From NCBI RefSeq assembly GCF_033097365.1, contig NZ_AP028461.1:3596001-3660000 (forward strand): 64,000 nt of DNA, in the 5' to 3' direction. Below the pieces are notes generated by a model. The model was not told the origin of the DNA, ran no database searches, and was given only the letters and a program-made list of their open reading frames with translations. This document shows positions 36,683 to 44,996 of the stretch, one piece after another (position 1 is the first letter of the stretch; the number at the start of each line of letters is the position of its first letter). Source of the stretch: Actinoplanes sichuanensis (GTDB lineage: Bacteria; Actinomycetota; Actinomycetes; Mycobacteriales; Micromonosporaceae). Made by a program: the position numbers and the translations under genes.

Positions 36683-38518
36683 TTACTTGTGGATGAGCCG
36701 ATGTTCGAGGCAGGCGCGAACCACCCGTACCGCCGGGTGATCGTCGCTCTCAGCGGTCACCGCGGCCAGATCCGCGTGGCTCGCGGCCGCCTGCGGATGG
36801 TCGATCAGCGCGGCCACCGCCGCCGGGACGACGAGCCGGTGCAGCGCGATCGTCGTGGCGGTCCAGGTGCCGTCGGGCGAGGTCCAGAGGCGGCGTCGCC
36901 GGCCGAGCTCGAATGCGGGCCGGGCCGGGCGCAGGGAACCGGCACTGATCCAGGGCTCGCCGAACTCCTCGACGACCATCTTCCGGACCGCGGCGAGCCC
37001 GTGCACTCCGTACACCCTGGGGGAATCGACCGTGGCCGCCAGGCCGAGGTTTTCGCCGTGGCGCTGCCACAGCCGCAGGCCGCCGTCGTATCCGATGGTG
37101 ATCAGCCGCCCCGGTCCGGCGAAGATCAGATGCGGACGCGAGCTCGGGAGCAGGTGGTCCAGCGGGGCCTCGGCCAGCAGCGCGCCGTCCCGGTCGAAGA
37201 GGAGCAGCCGCCCGTAGAACGTGCTGCGGTCGTCGTGGATGGCGAACTCGCCGGTCTCCGGCTCGACCGCGAACCCCCGCAGGCCGGCCCGGCGTTCGTC
37301 CAGATCGATCGTACGGGGCCGGTCCGGGTCGAGGTACGAGCCGAGGTGGACCGTGCGGCCGTATGCGCTGGTCCAGCCGTGCCGGTGTGTCCCGCTCGAC
37401 AGCCGGAACATGTCGTACTCGGCGAAGGGCACGTCCTCGGGCGGCCCGGCGGCGGTGAACCGCTGGGGGCACGTCCCGGTGCGGATCACCGTCTCGCCGA
37501 GGTGCAGCAGACCGGCGTCGGAGCCGCGCCACCGATCACGCCATCGATGTTCGGCGATGATCGTCAGGCCGGGCAGATCGACGAACGCGATCCGGCTCCG
37601 CCTGCCCCCTTCATCGAGGAACGCGGCCTGGCTGTCGTCCGGGGCGAACGCCACCGCGGTCGGTTCGAAGCCGACCGGCAGCGGGAAGCGCTGGAAGGGT
37701 GTCATCACGTCCGGTGACACGCGGGTCAACACCTCGAGCAGTCGCCGCTCGTGCGGGCCGTCCGGGGTCCAGTCCGCGGGGAACGTCGCGGCCAGCTCCA
37801 CCGCGCTCACCGGTGACACGTCCAGGGTCAGCCGCCACAGCGCCGGCCAGTCCTGTCGGGCGGCGTACCAGGCACCCAGATCGACGATCTCACCGGGCGT
37901 CAGGCCGGTGATCCGGGACCGGTCCTCGCCGAGCACCATCGCGGGCAGTCCGGTGTGCGCCGCCGACCGCAGCCGCCCCTGCCGCTCCCACCCGGCGGCC
38001 GCGTAGCCGTCGGCCAGCGGGCCGGGGTACGGGACGTCCTGCCCGGTCCGCAGCAGGAACACCGCCTGGGCCGCCGGATCGGCCGGGAGCAGCCGATGCT
38101 CGACGCAGAAGGCGGTCAGCACCGCGCTCTCGTCGGCGCAGACCGCGTCGACGGTCGCCGGTGGCGCATCCAGGATCAGCGCGGCCGCGGCCTCTGCCAC
38201 CGGATGGTCCGGCCGGGCCAGGGCGGCGGCGAGAACCTCACCGAAGCGGGGGTCATCCGGATTCGGCAGCCGCCCCAGCGCGATGTCACGCAGCATCGAC
38301 GTCGAGTCCGGGCGCTCACCGAACGGCCCGTCCGTCGCGATCTCCCGTAACAGCGGCGACGGGTCGTCCAGCCAGCGCTGCCACACCGCCCGCAGTGCGA
38401 CCCGATCGCCACCCCGGATCGCCCGGGCCAGGCGGCGCAGCGCCCGGCGCCCCCGCCATCGCGGTGGATCCCGGCGTGTCGCACGCCGCGCGAGTCGCCG
38501 GGCCACCCGAGGCTCCAT
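36683..38518 (-). CDS. Hypothetical protein, helical repeat plus beta-propeller-like region
   Basis: A 611-residue cytoplasmic protein. The N-terminal 40% is helical and Arg/Ala-rich (RRLARAIRGGDRVALRAVWQ onward), resembling HEAT-like repeats found in actinobacterial proteins with propellers. From about residue 285 it contains repeated short strands (TAVAFAPDDSQAAFLDEGG, RGFAVEPETGEFAIHDDRS, RLITIGYDGGLRLWQRHG, LWTSPDGTWTATTIA) that look like diverged WD40 blades. There is no enzyme motif. It is probably a scaffold. It ends 39 bases before the ArsR start. Confidence 0.6.
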   Translation of the reverse strand: MEPRVARRLARRATRRDPPRWRGRRALRRLARAIRGGDRVALRAVWQRWLDDPSPLLREIATDGPFGERPDSTSMLRDIALGRLPNPDDPRFGEVLAAALARPDHPVAEAAAALILDAPPATVDAVCADESAVLTAFCVEHRLLPADPAAQAVFLLRTGQDVPYPGPLADGYAAAGWERQGRLRSAAHTGLPAMVLGEDRSRITGLTPGEIVDLGAWYAARQDWPALWRLTLDVSPVSAVELAATFPADWTPDGPHERRLLEVLTRVSPDVMTPFQRFPLPVGFEPTAVAFAPDDSQAAFLDEGGRRSRIAFVDLPGLTIIAEHRWRDRWRGSDAGLLHLGETVIRTGTCPQRFTAAGPPEDVPFAEYDMFRLSSGTHRHGWTSAYGRTVHLGSYLDPDRPRTIDLDERRAGLRGFAVEPETGEFAIHDDRSTFYGRLLLFDRDGALLAEAPLDHLLPSSRPHLIFAGPGRLITIGYDGGLRLWQRHGENLGLAATVDSPRVYGVHGLAAVRKMVVEEFGEPWISAGSLRPARPAFELGRRRRLWTSPDGTWTATTIALHRLVVPAAVAALIDHPQAAASHADLAAVTAESDDHPAVRVVRACLEHRLIHK

Positions 38519-38569
38519 GGCCCGACGCTAGAGGCCGACCGCAAGTGATTCTTGCCACCCCCGGTTTTA

Positions 38570-38581
38570 TTGATCATTCAA
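38570..38581. promoter_or_regulatory. Candidate MarR operator upstream of ribA-like gene
   Basis: TTGA-TCAT-TCAA is a perfect inverted repeat of the sort bound by MarR proteins, in the AT-rich region 53 bases before the GTP cyclohydrolase start. A related imperfect palindrome, TGTTGATCGACA at 40651-40662, lies just before the MarR gene at the other end of the cluster. Assigning both to that regulator is inference. Confidence 0.4.
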
Positions 38582-38633
38582 CATTCTCGGACGATGCTGG
38601 TCCGTGAAAGTTCAACAACTTGGGGGGTACGGG

Positions 38634-39281
38634 ATGACGGCGCAGATTCGTACGCAGGTGACGGTGCCGTTACGGTTCCCGGACGGTTACACCACCTCGG
38701 CGCAGGTCTTCACGTTCACCGGTCTGGCCGACGGCCGTGAGCACCTCGCTCTCGGGCTCGGCGACTGGCGATCGGCGGTGGCCGCCGCGGCCGACGGCGG
38801 GCCGGCGCCCCTGGTCCGGCCGCACAGCGAGTGCCTGACCGGCGACGTGTTCGGCAGTGAGCGCTGCGACTGCGGCCCGCAGCTGCGGGAGGCCGCCGAG
38901 CGGATCACCACGGCCGGCGGATTCCTGCTCTACCTGCGTCAGGAGGGCCGGGGCATCGGGCTGTACGCGAAGCTCGACGCCTACGCGCTGCAGGACACCG
39001 GCCTCGACACCTACCAGGCCAACCTGGCCCTCGGGCACGGCGAGGACGAGCGGGACTACACCGCCGCCGCGCAGATGCTGCTGGCCCTCGGCACGCCGCG
39101 GATCCGCCTGCTCAGCAACAACCCGGACAAGGCCACCCAGCTCGGCGGCCTCGGCGTGCGGGTGACCGACCGGGTCCCGACCGGGGTGCACCTGTCCGCG
39201 GCCAACGCCCGTTACCTGGCCACCAAGCGTGACCACACCGCGCACACCCTCGACCTGCCGCTCACGGCGCTCGCGTCGTGA
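38634..39281 (+). CDS. ribA: GTP cyclohydrolase II (RibA-type)
   Basis: A 215-residue stand-alone GTP cyclohydrolase II. The substrate and zinc motif RPHSECLTGDVFGSERCDCG holds the three zinc cysteines, YLRQEGRGIGL is the catalytic loop, DTYQANLALG and LLSNNPDKA follow. It converts GTP to 2,5-diamino-6-ribosylamino-4(3H)-pyrimidinone 5'-phosphate, formate and pyrophosphate. There is no DHBP synthase domain and no lumazine or riboflavin synthase nearby. ATG 38634 follows GGGGGG. It heads a translationally coupled series with a deaminase and a LigB-type dioxygenase, so it may feed a pathway other than riboflavin. Confidence 0.92.
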   Translation: MTAQIRTQVTVPLRFPDGYTTSAQVFTFTGLADGREHLALGLGDWRSAVAAAADGGPAPLVRPHSECLTGDVFGSERCDCGPQLREAAERITTAGGFLLYLRQEGRGIGLYAKLDAYALQDTGLDTYQANLALGHGEDERDYTAAAQMLLALGTPRIRLLSNNPDKATQLGGLGVRVTDRVPTGVHLSAANARYLATKRDHTAHTLDLPLTALAS

Positions 39282-39760
39282 CCGCCATGGTCGACCACTT
39301 CTGGCTCAGTGAGGCGATCCGGGTGTCCCGGCTGGCCCCGGCCGTCCCGGACCGCTACGCCGTCGGCGCGGTGATCGTCGGCGGGGACGGCGCCCTGCTG
39401 TCCACCGGCTACACCGGCGAGACCCACCCGCACCACCACGCCGAGGAGGAGGCACTGGCCCGGCTGGCCGACCGGCCCGACCTCGACCTGTCCGGTGCCA
39501 CCCTCTACACGTCGCTGGAACCGTGCACCACCCGTCGGTCCCGACCCGCGACGTGCACCCGGTTGATCCTGGACGCCGGCATCGGACGGGTCGTGCTGGC
39601 CTGGCGCGAGCCGATCCTGTTCGCCGACTGCGACGGTGTCGAGACCTTGCGGCGGCACGGTGTCGACGTGCTCGAGGTACCCGACATGGCCGACCAGGTC
39701 CGTGCCGTGAACAGCCACGTCCTGCGGCCCACCGCCGCCCACCTGGAGATCATCGGATGA
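39278..39760 (+). CDS. RibD-type / CDA-fold deaminase
   Basis: A 160-residue zinc deaminase: HPHHHAEEEALARLA supplies the zinc His and catalytic Glu, and YTSLEPCTTRRSRPATCTRL supplies the two zinc Cys. This PC-x8-C spacing is that of RibD-like deaminases, which act on the GTP cyclohydrolase II product; CDA relatives are possible. The RibD reductase domain is absent here and not next door. GTG 39278 overlaps the ribA stop by 4 bases, and the stop overlaps the dioxygenase start, so all three enzymes are made together. Confidence 0.82.
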   Translation: MTAMVDHFWLSEAIRVSRLAPAVPDRYAVGAVIVGGDGALLSTGYTGETHPHHHAEEEALARLADRPDLDLSGATLYTSLEPCTTRRSRPATCTRLILDAGIGRVVLAWREPILFADCDGVETLRRHGVDVLEVPDMADQVRAVNSHVLRPTAAHLEIIG

Positions 39761-40638
39761 GCCCGAGCCGTACCGCCCTCGCCGACGCCCTGATACCCGA
39801 GGCGCACCCGTTCCGGCAGCACCTGGGCCGGGTCACGCCGGTCGACACGCACCGGGCGTGGACGCCCGCCGACGGACCGATCCCGGCCCTCTACCTCAGC
39901 CACGGCGCGCCGCCGACCTTCGAGGACCCGGCGTGGATGACCGAGCTGCACACCTGGGCCCGTGCCCTGCCCCGGCCGACCGCGATCCTGATCGTCAGCG
40001 CGCACTGGGAGTCGGCGCCACTGGCCCTGTCCGGCAGTGCCGGCACCGAGCTGGTCTACGACTTCGGCGGGTTCGCGCCGCTCTACTACCGGATGCGCTA
40101 CGACACCCCGGACGCCGGTGACCTGGCCCGCCGGGTGAAGGCGCTGATCCCGCAGACCGTGCACGAGAACACCGCCCGCGGCCTGGACCACGGGGCCTGG
40201 GTGCCGTTGAAGGTGATGTATCCGGAGGCCGACATCCCGGTGCTGCAGCTGAGCATCCCCACCCACGACGCGAGCACGCTGCTCGGTCTCGGTGAACGGC
40301 TGCGGCCGCTGCGTGAGCAGGGTGTCCTGGTCGTCGGGTCCGGGTTCATGACGCACGGGCTGCAGTTCCTCACCCGGGCCATGCTGGCGGGTCGGGTGCC
40401 GGGCTGGTCGGCCGACTTCGACGCGTGGGCCGCCGACGCCCTGGCCCGTGGTGACGTCGACGAGCTGGCCGGTTTCCGGGATCGAGCGCCGGGTATGCCG
40501 TACGCCCATCCGACAGTCGAGCACTTCACACCGTTGTTCATCACCCTCGGCGCGTCCAGCGACCCGGCGGCGGCGGTGACCACGGCCATCGACGGGTTCT
40601 CCATCGGCCTGGCGAAACGCTCGTTCCACACCGTCTGA
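39757..40638 (+). CDS. LigB/DODA-type extradiol dioxygenase
   Basis: A 293-residue class III ring-cleaving dioxygenase of the 4,5-DOPA-dioxygenase group. Metal and active-site histidines are visible in YLSHGAPPTF (H49), SAHWES (H83), GLDHGAWVPL (H145), GFMTHGL (H200) and VEHFTPL (H256). The N-terminus has about 40 extra residues before the fold. It would cleave a catechol-like ring with Fe or Zn and O2. Coupling with a GTP cyclohydrolase II and a deaminase is unusual; whether its substrate derives from their product is not known. ATGA overlap at 39757-39760. Confidence 0.85.
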   Translation: MSPSRTALADALIPEAHPFRQHLGRVTPVDTHRAWTPADGPIPALYLSHGAPPTFEDPAWMTELHTWARALPRPTAILIVSAHWESAPLALSGSAGTELVYDFGGFAPLYYRMRYDTPDAGDLARRVKALIPQTVHENTARGLDHGAWVPLKVMYPEADIPVLQLSIPTHDASTLLGLGERLRPLREQGVLVVGSGFMTHGLQFLTRAMLAGRVPGWSADFDAWAADALARGDVDELAGFRDRAPGMPYAHPTVEHFTPLFITLGASSDPAAAVTTAIDGFSIGLAKRSFHTV

Positions 40639-40676
40639 CCAGCACCGTTGTTGATCGACACACCGAGGATGGCGTA

Positions 40677-41141
40677 GTGACCGACGAACCGCAGTGGCTC
40701 AGCGAGACCGAGATGGGTGCGTGGCTCAATCTCGCCCAGATCCTGATGCTGATGCCCACCGCGCTCGACCAGCAGCTACGCGAGCAGGCCGGTCTGCCGC
40801 ACACCCACTACCACATCCTCTCGGCGTTGAGCGCCCGACCGGAGCGGGCGATGCGGATGACCGAGTTGGCGCGGATGGCCGGCACCACCACGACCCGGCT
40901 CTCGCACGCGGTCACCACCTTGGAGCAGCGCGGCTGGGTGGCCCGGCGGGCCTGCCCGACCGACAAGCGTGGTCAGATCGCGCATCTGACCGAGGCCGGT
41001 TTCGCGGTGCTCGCGGCGGCCGCGCCGGGGCACGTGACCGAGGTCCGTCGGTTGGTCTTCGACCACCTGAGCGAGGACGACGTGGTCCGGCTGCGCGACA
41101 TCACGGCGAAGGTCCTGCCGACGCTGACCGGCGACATCTGA
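40677..41141 (+). CDS. MarR-family regulator
   Basis: A 154-residue winged-helix regulator: LNLAQILMLMPTALDQQLRE, AGLPHTHYHILSALSARPER, RMTELARMAGTTTTRLSHAV, then the wing ARRACPTDKRGQIAHLTEAG. It lies 38 bases after the dioxygenase on the same strand. MarR proteins next to DODA-type dioxygenases commonly sense phenols or quinones and derepress the enzyme. It probably controls the operon from the palindromes at 38570 and 40651. Confidence 0.88.
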   Translation: MTDEPQWLSETEMGAWLNLAQILMLMPTALDQQLREQAGLPHTHYHILSALSARPERAMRMTELARMAGTTTTRLSHAVTTLEQRGWVARRACPTDKRGQIAHLTEAGFAVLAAAAPGHVTEVRRLVFDHLSEDDVVRLRDITAKVLPTLTGDI

Positions 41142-41149
41142 GACTCCGG

Positions 41150-41824
41150 CTATTCGCGGGGTACGGCGGTGACCACGACGTTGTCGCGGTAGTGGCGGGT
41201 CGCGGCGTCGAACGGGCCGCCGCAGGTGATCAGGGTGAGCCGGACCGCGCCGTCGCGGACGAAGTACTTCTCCAGGGGTACGGCCGTCTTGCGGTGGCGT
41301 TCGCGGGCGACCACCGTGAAGTCCCGGTCGTGCCCGTCCGGCCCGGTCAGGGTCACGACGTCACCGGCGTCGAGCTCCCCGAGCCGGAAGAAGGCACCCT
41401 CGCCCTCGGCCGCGCTGTCCACATGCCCGGCCACGACGATCGAACCGGCCCGTGCGGTCGCGCCCGGCCCGTACCGGTACCAGCCGACCCGGTCGACGCT
41501 CGGCGGCACCGCGAAGTCGCCGGTCGCCCGGTCGATGCCGACGGCGTCGACGCTCGCGGTCAGCCCGAGCGCCGGGATGGCCAGCCGGACCGGGGCGTCG
41601 TCGGCCGGTGCCGGCAGGTCGCCGGCGCTGACCGGGACCCGTGGCCGGGACGGCGGCGCCGTCGACGTCGGGACGGGCACCGGTGGTGCGCCGAAGTCGG
41701 GCGCCGACTCGGCACGGCACGCGACGACGGCGAACGCCGTGGTGAGCGCCGTGCCGGCGGCCAGGGCGAGCAGGGCACGCCCCGGCCCGCGCCGGGACGT
41801 GCCGCCGTGTCGGCGATCGCTCAT
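41150..41824 (-). CDS. Class F sortase
   Basis: A 224-residue sortase with one N-terminal hydrophobic anchor (ALLALAAGTALTTAFAVVA), a Pro/Ala linker and the catalytic domain: VRLAIPALGLTASVDAVGID, the catalytic His in VVAGHVDS, the Cys in LTLITCGGPFD and the Arg in ATRHYRDN. These features match actinobacterial class F sortases, whose substrates are poorly known. Its start overlaps the stop of the DUF4397 surface-protein gene by 4 bases, so the two are coexpressed, and that protein is the obvious substrate candidate. Confidence 0.88.
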   Translation of the reverse strand: MSDRRHGGTSRRGPGRALLALAAGTALTTAFAVVACRAESAPDFGAPPVPVPTSTAPPSRPRVPVSAGDLPAPADDAPVRLAIPALGLTASVDAVGIDRATGDFAVPPSVDRVGWYRYGPGATARAGSIVVAGHVDSAAEGEGAFFRLGELDAGDVVTLTGPDGHDRDFTVVARERHRKTAVPLEKYFVRDGAVRLTLITCGGPFDAATRHYRDNVVVTAVPRE

Positions 41825-42645
41825 CGCCGGCTGGACGCCAGCCGGAACAGACCGAACAGCGCCAGCAGGATGCCGGCCGCACCGGCGCCGTACCAGGGCA
41901 GCGACACACCCCGGTCGGCGCGGCCGCCGTCACCGCTGGGCACGCCGCCCGGTGCCGAGTGCAGGCCGTCGACGGTCTGCGCGACGATGTCGAGCGTCTT
42001 GCCCTCGGCCGACCCGATCGCGTACACGATCGTCGCCGTGCCCTCCTTCAGGTTCAGGTCGGCCGGGCCGAGCACCCGGTCGTCGGTGCCGGCCAGGACG
42101 ACGTCGGCCGAGACCGAGCCGGCGTCGACGTCGGCCTTCGCCTCGTTCGGGTTGGTCAGGTCCTCGAAGACCGGCCTGCCCCCGGCGCGGACGTCGACGG
42201 CCGGGGCGGCCGCGGTGTGCCGCACGATCAGCCGGGCCTTACCGGCGGCCAGTTTCGCCGTGTCGTTGACGAACGGTGTCAGTACCGGTTTGCCGTCCGC
42301 GCCGAGGTGGGCGACCAGGCTGAGGTTCGCCCCGCCGGGGACCTCGGCGTCGTCGACGGTCAGCAGCGCGTCGCCGATCGCGTCGCCCGGCTTGGTCAGC
42401 GCGATGTCGTACTGCCCGGCCGGCAGGGTCAGCGGGCCGGCGACCTTGCCCGGCTGGAAGTCCGGGATGGTCTTCTCGCCGTTGACGTAGACGTCCACCG
42501 GCTGTCCCGGGATGCCGTGCACGACCGACACCCGCGAGTCGGCCGCGGCGTGGGCGGGCAGGGCGGCGAAGGCGCCGGTCGCGCCGAGGGCGAGCATGGT
42601 CGCCGCTCCCACGGTGGCCGCGCGGCGAAGGTGCGAAGTGCGCAT
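41821..42645 (-). CDS. DUF4397 surface protein with C-terminal anchor
   Basis: A 274-residue exported protein. A signal peptide (RRAATVGAATMLALGATGAF, AALPAHAA) precedes two DUF4397-like beta-sandwich repeats: SRVSVVHGIPGQPVDVYVNG and ARLIVRHTAAAPAVDVRAGG are equivalent segments of the two halves. The C-terminus has SLPWYGAG, a helix (AAGILLALFGLFRLA) and an SSRR tail, the layout of a sorting signal (LPxxG-like), although it is not a classic LPxTG. ATG 42645 has GGAGGAG upstream. Cotranscribed with the class F sortase. Confidence 0.82.
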   Translation of the reverse strand: MRTSHLRRAATVGAATMLALGATGAFAALPAHAAADSRVSVVHGIPGQPVDVYVNGEKTIPDFQPGKVAGPLTLPAGQYDIALTKPGDAIGDALLTVDDAEVPGGANLSLVAHLGADGKPVLTPFVNDTAKLAAGKARLIVRHTAAAPAVDVRAGGRPVFEDLTNPNEAKADVDAGSVSADVVLAGTDDRVLGPADLNLKEGTATIVYAIGSAEGKTLDIVAQTVDGLHSAPGGVPSGDGGRADRGVSLPWYGAGAAGILLALFGLFRLASSRR

Positions 42646-42763
42646 CGGTGCTCCTCCAACGATCGTCGTTGATTCGGTAACCGGTCCTTCGCTCCCGGGG
42701 GCGGCGATGGATGCAGTTGCGGAGAAGGTCATCTCCATCGATCTGATCCATGGAAATTCATTA

Positions 42764-42818
42764 TTGACTTGACGTCGTGACGGTCGTAATTTTCATCGGC
42801 AACAAGCTTTAATGAAAA
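42764..42818 (+). promoter_or_regulatory. GH16 promoter with operator shared with the amino-sugar operon
   Basis: -35 TTGACT (42764-42769), 17-base spacer, -10 TAATTT (42787-42792). An inverted repeat TTTTCA-N17-TGAAAA (42790-42818) overlaps the -10 and the start region. The stretch 42781-42803 is identical, over 23 bases, to the complement of 60861-60883 at the amino-sugar uptake operon, and the -35, -10, spacers and repeat spacing are the same there. This is strong evidence for a common regulator acting at both sites. Confidence 0.85.
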
Positions 42819-42849
42819 CTAGGCCCCTTCCCCAGGGAGGACTCCGCCC

Positions 42850-44037
42850 ATGTCCATCGGTAAACGCCTGTTCGGCGGCGCCGCAGCGACGGTCCTGGCG
42901 GCCGTCGGTGTGGTCGCCATGAACGCCGGCACCGCCTCCGCCGCCGACTGCGGCTACCTGTTCGACGACTTCCACTACGCGTCCTCGGCCGACCCGGCAC
43001 TGACCGCCAACGGCTGGACCCCACGCAGCTACCAGGGCGGACCCGGCGTGCCCGGGGCGAACTGGTCGCCGAACGCGATCACCTTCCCGACCAGCGACGG
43101 TCAGAAGGTGATGCAGCTGACCGCCTCCACCGACGGCACCGCCGCCGGGACCAGCCACGCCGAGCTCTACTCCACCCAGAAGCGGTACCTCGAGGGCACC
43201 TACGCCAGCCGGGTCCGGTTCACCGACACCCCGGTCAGCGGCAACGACGGCGACCACATCAACCAGACGTTCTTCACGATCAGCCCGCTCAACGGCGACC
43301 TCGACCCCACCTACAGCGAACTCGACATCTCCGAGTACCTGCCGAACGGCGGCTGGGGCGAGACCGGGCCGATCAACTACCAGACCACCTGGTACACGTA
43401 CCGCAACGAACCCTGGTTCGCCGACAACCTGCACTCGGAGCAGCGGTCGAGCCTGAACGGGTGGCACGACCTGGTCGCGCAGGTCGCCAACGGTCACGTC
43501 GTCTACTGGATCGACGGGGTCCAGGTCGGTGACCACGGCGGCAAGTACTTCCCGCGCCAGACGATGACCATCAACTGGAACCTGTGGTTCATCGACACGG
43601 CCACCCACACCGGTGGGCTGTCCACCTACATCGAGCAGGTCGACTGGGTGCTGTTCGCCAAGAACCAGGTGCTCAGCCCGGCCCAGGTCGGCTCGCAGAC
43701 CGCGTCGTACCGGACCGCGGGCACCCGCTTCACCGACACGGTCGCCACGTCCGGCCCGTGCACCAACCCGTCGCCGTCGAACCCGTCCTCGCCGACACCG
43801 TCCAACCCCGGCTCGCCGTCACCGTCGACGCCCGCCGGCAACTGCTCGACCGCCCCGAACTGGCAGTTCAGCTCGACCTACACGGGCGGGAACACGGTCA
43901 AACACGAGCGCAGCCGGTACGGCGACCCGTCCGGCCCCAAGTCGGGTGACGGCGTGCACCTGTGGCGGGCCAGGTACTGGACGCAGGGCTCGGAGCCCGG
44001 CTGGACCCAGCAGTGGGAGGACCTGGGCCGCTGCTGA
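42850..44037 (+). CDS. Secreted GH16-like glycoside hydrolase with CBM5/12 module
   Basis: A 395-residue secreted protein. The signal peptide (KRLFGGAAATVLAAVGVVAM, then ASAAD) is followed by a concanavalin-like GH16 domain with the catalytic ExDxxE motif as E157-L-D159-I-S-E162. A Ser/Pro linker (about 302-333) leads to a C-terminal carbohydrate-binding module with WQFSSTYTGGNTV, LWRARYWTQGSEPG and WEDLG, typical of CBM5/12 chitin-binding modules. GH16 enzymes cut beta-1,3/1,4-glucans and related polymers; the chitin-type module and the operator shared with the amino-sugar operon suggest a chitin- or fungal-wall-related substrate. The start has GGGAGGA upstream. Confidence 0.85.
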   Translation: MSIGKRLFGGAAATVLAAVGVVAMNAGTASAADCGYLFDDFHYASSADPALTANGWTPRSYQGGPGVPGANWSPNAITFPTSDGQKVMQLTASTDGTAAGTSHAELYSTQKRYLEGTYASRVRFTDTPVSGNDGDHINQTFFTISPLNGDLDPTYSELDISEYLPNGGWGETGPINYQTTWYTYRNEPWFADNLHSEQRSSLNGWHDLVAQVANGHVVYWIDGVQVGDHGGKYFPRQTMTINWNLWFIDTATHTGGLSTYIEQVDWVLFAKNQVLSPAQVGSQTASYRTAGTRFTDTVATSGPCTNPSPSNPSSPTPSNPGSPSPSTPAGNCSTAPNWQFSSTYTGGNTVKHERSRYGDPSGPKSGDGVHLWRARYWTQGSEPGWTQQWEDLGRC

Positions 44038-44057
44038 TCCACGACGAGGGGGCCGGT

Positions 44058-44966
44058 TCACTCGCCGACGGCGATATACCGGCCCCACTCCCGTTCGTCC
44101 TGCGGGTCGTCGACGTCGACGGTCACCCCGGGCAGGTCGTCGACCAGCCGCTGCGCCGTCTCCGGCGACAGGAAATGGTGGTTGAGCACCAGATGCTCCA
44201 GGTGGGTCAGGGGCTGACCGGCCAGCAGCGCCTCCGCCCCGGCGTCACCGAGAGTCCCCCACGACAGGTCCAGCACCCGCAGCCCGGCTACCACCGGCGC
44301 TGCGGCGACAGCGGCCGCGACCTGGTCGGCGATCTCGGAGTTACGCAGCCCGAGCCAGCTGAGACCGGGCACCGGACGGCCGGACAGGATCGGCGCGAGA
44401 TCGGCCGGACCGGCGTCACCGCCGCGGTCCGCGCTGCCCAGCCACAGTTCCAGCTCCTCCAGCCGGGGCAGCTCGCTCGCGCCGAGCGCCCGGACCACCG
44501 TCGCCGGCAGGCCCGCGGACTGCAGGACCAGCTCGTGCAGCCGCTCGTGCCGGACCGGCCGCAGAGTCAGGCCGGCGGCGCCCCGTACCCAGAGATGTTG
44601 AAGGTCCGGGAAGGTTTCCAGCACCGGAGTCAGGTCGCCCTGCCGGATCCAGGAGACCTCACACTCCTCGGACGTGATCTCCCCGATGAACAGCGCACGC
44701 AGCGCGCCGAGCCGGTCGGCGGCGCCGGTCAGCAGGTCGATCGGGAAGGGCTCCCGGTTGGGGTCGCCCCAGTCACCGACGATCAGCGCGGTCGGCCCGT
44801 CGGGGCCGGTGTCCTCCAGCATCTGCTCGAAGACGCCGGTGAACCGACGCTCGCCGTAGCCCTCGTTGATCCACCAGGCCACCGCGGCCGGATCCGCCGG
44901 CACACCCTCGTCCCAGCGCCAGACCGGAAGACCGGCGAACGTGTCCAGGAAGCCATGACGCAACAC
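44058..44966 (-). CDS. Leucine-rich-repeat protein of the STM4015 type
   Basis: A 302-residue cytoplasmic protein. The N-terminal part ends with ALIVGDWGDPNREPFPIDLL, then leucine-rich repeat segments follow: ALFIGEITSEECEVSWIRQG, LQHLWVRGAAGLTLRP, LHELVLQSAGLP, LEELELWLGS, LSWLGLRNSEIADQ, LRVLDLSWGTLGDAG and LEHLVLNHHFLS. This matches the STM4015-like LRR proteins often found singly in actinobacteria; the role is unknown. GTG 44966 has GGGAGG upstream. Confidence 0.78.
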   Translation of the reverse strand: MLRHGFLDTFAGLPVWRWDEGVPADPAAVAWWINEGYGERRFTGVFEQMLEDTGPDGPTALIVGDWGDPNREPFPIDLLTGAADRLGALRALFIGEITSEECEVSWIRQGDLTPVLETFPDLQHLWVRGAAGLTLRPVRHERLHELVLQSAGLPATVVRALGASELPRLEELELWLGSADRGGDAGPADLAPILSGRPVPGLSWLGLRNSEIADQVAAAVAAAPVVAGLRVLDLSWGTLGDAGAEALLAGQPLTHLEHLVLNHHFLSPETAQRLVDDLPGVTVDVDDPQDEREWGRYIAVGE

Positions 44967-44996
44967 TCGATCAACCTCCCGGCCTGACGCTACCCG

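Noticed and set aside
38519..38633. Possible FMN riboswitch before the ribA-like gene
   Set aside because: The interval is only 115 bases and shows none of the conserved RFN-element segments; it looks like a promoter with MarR-type palindrome.
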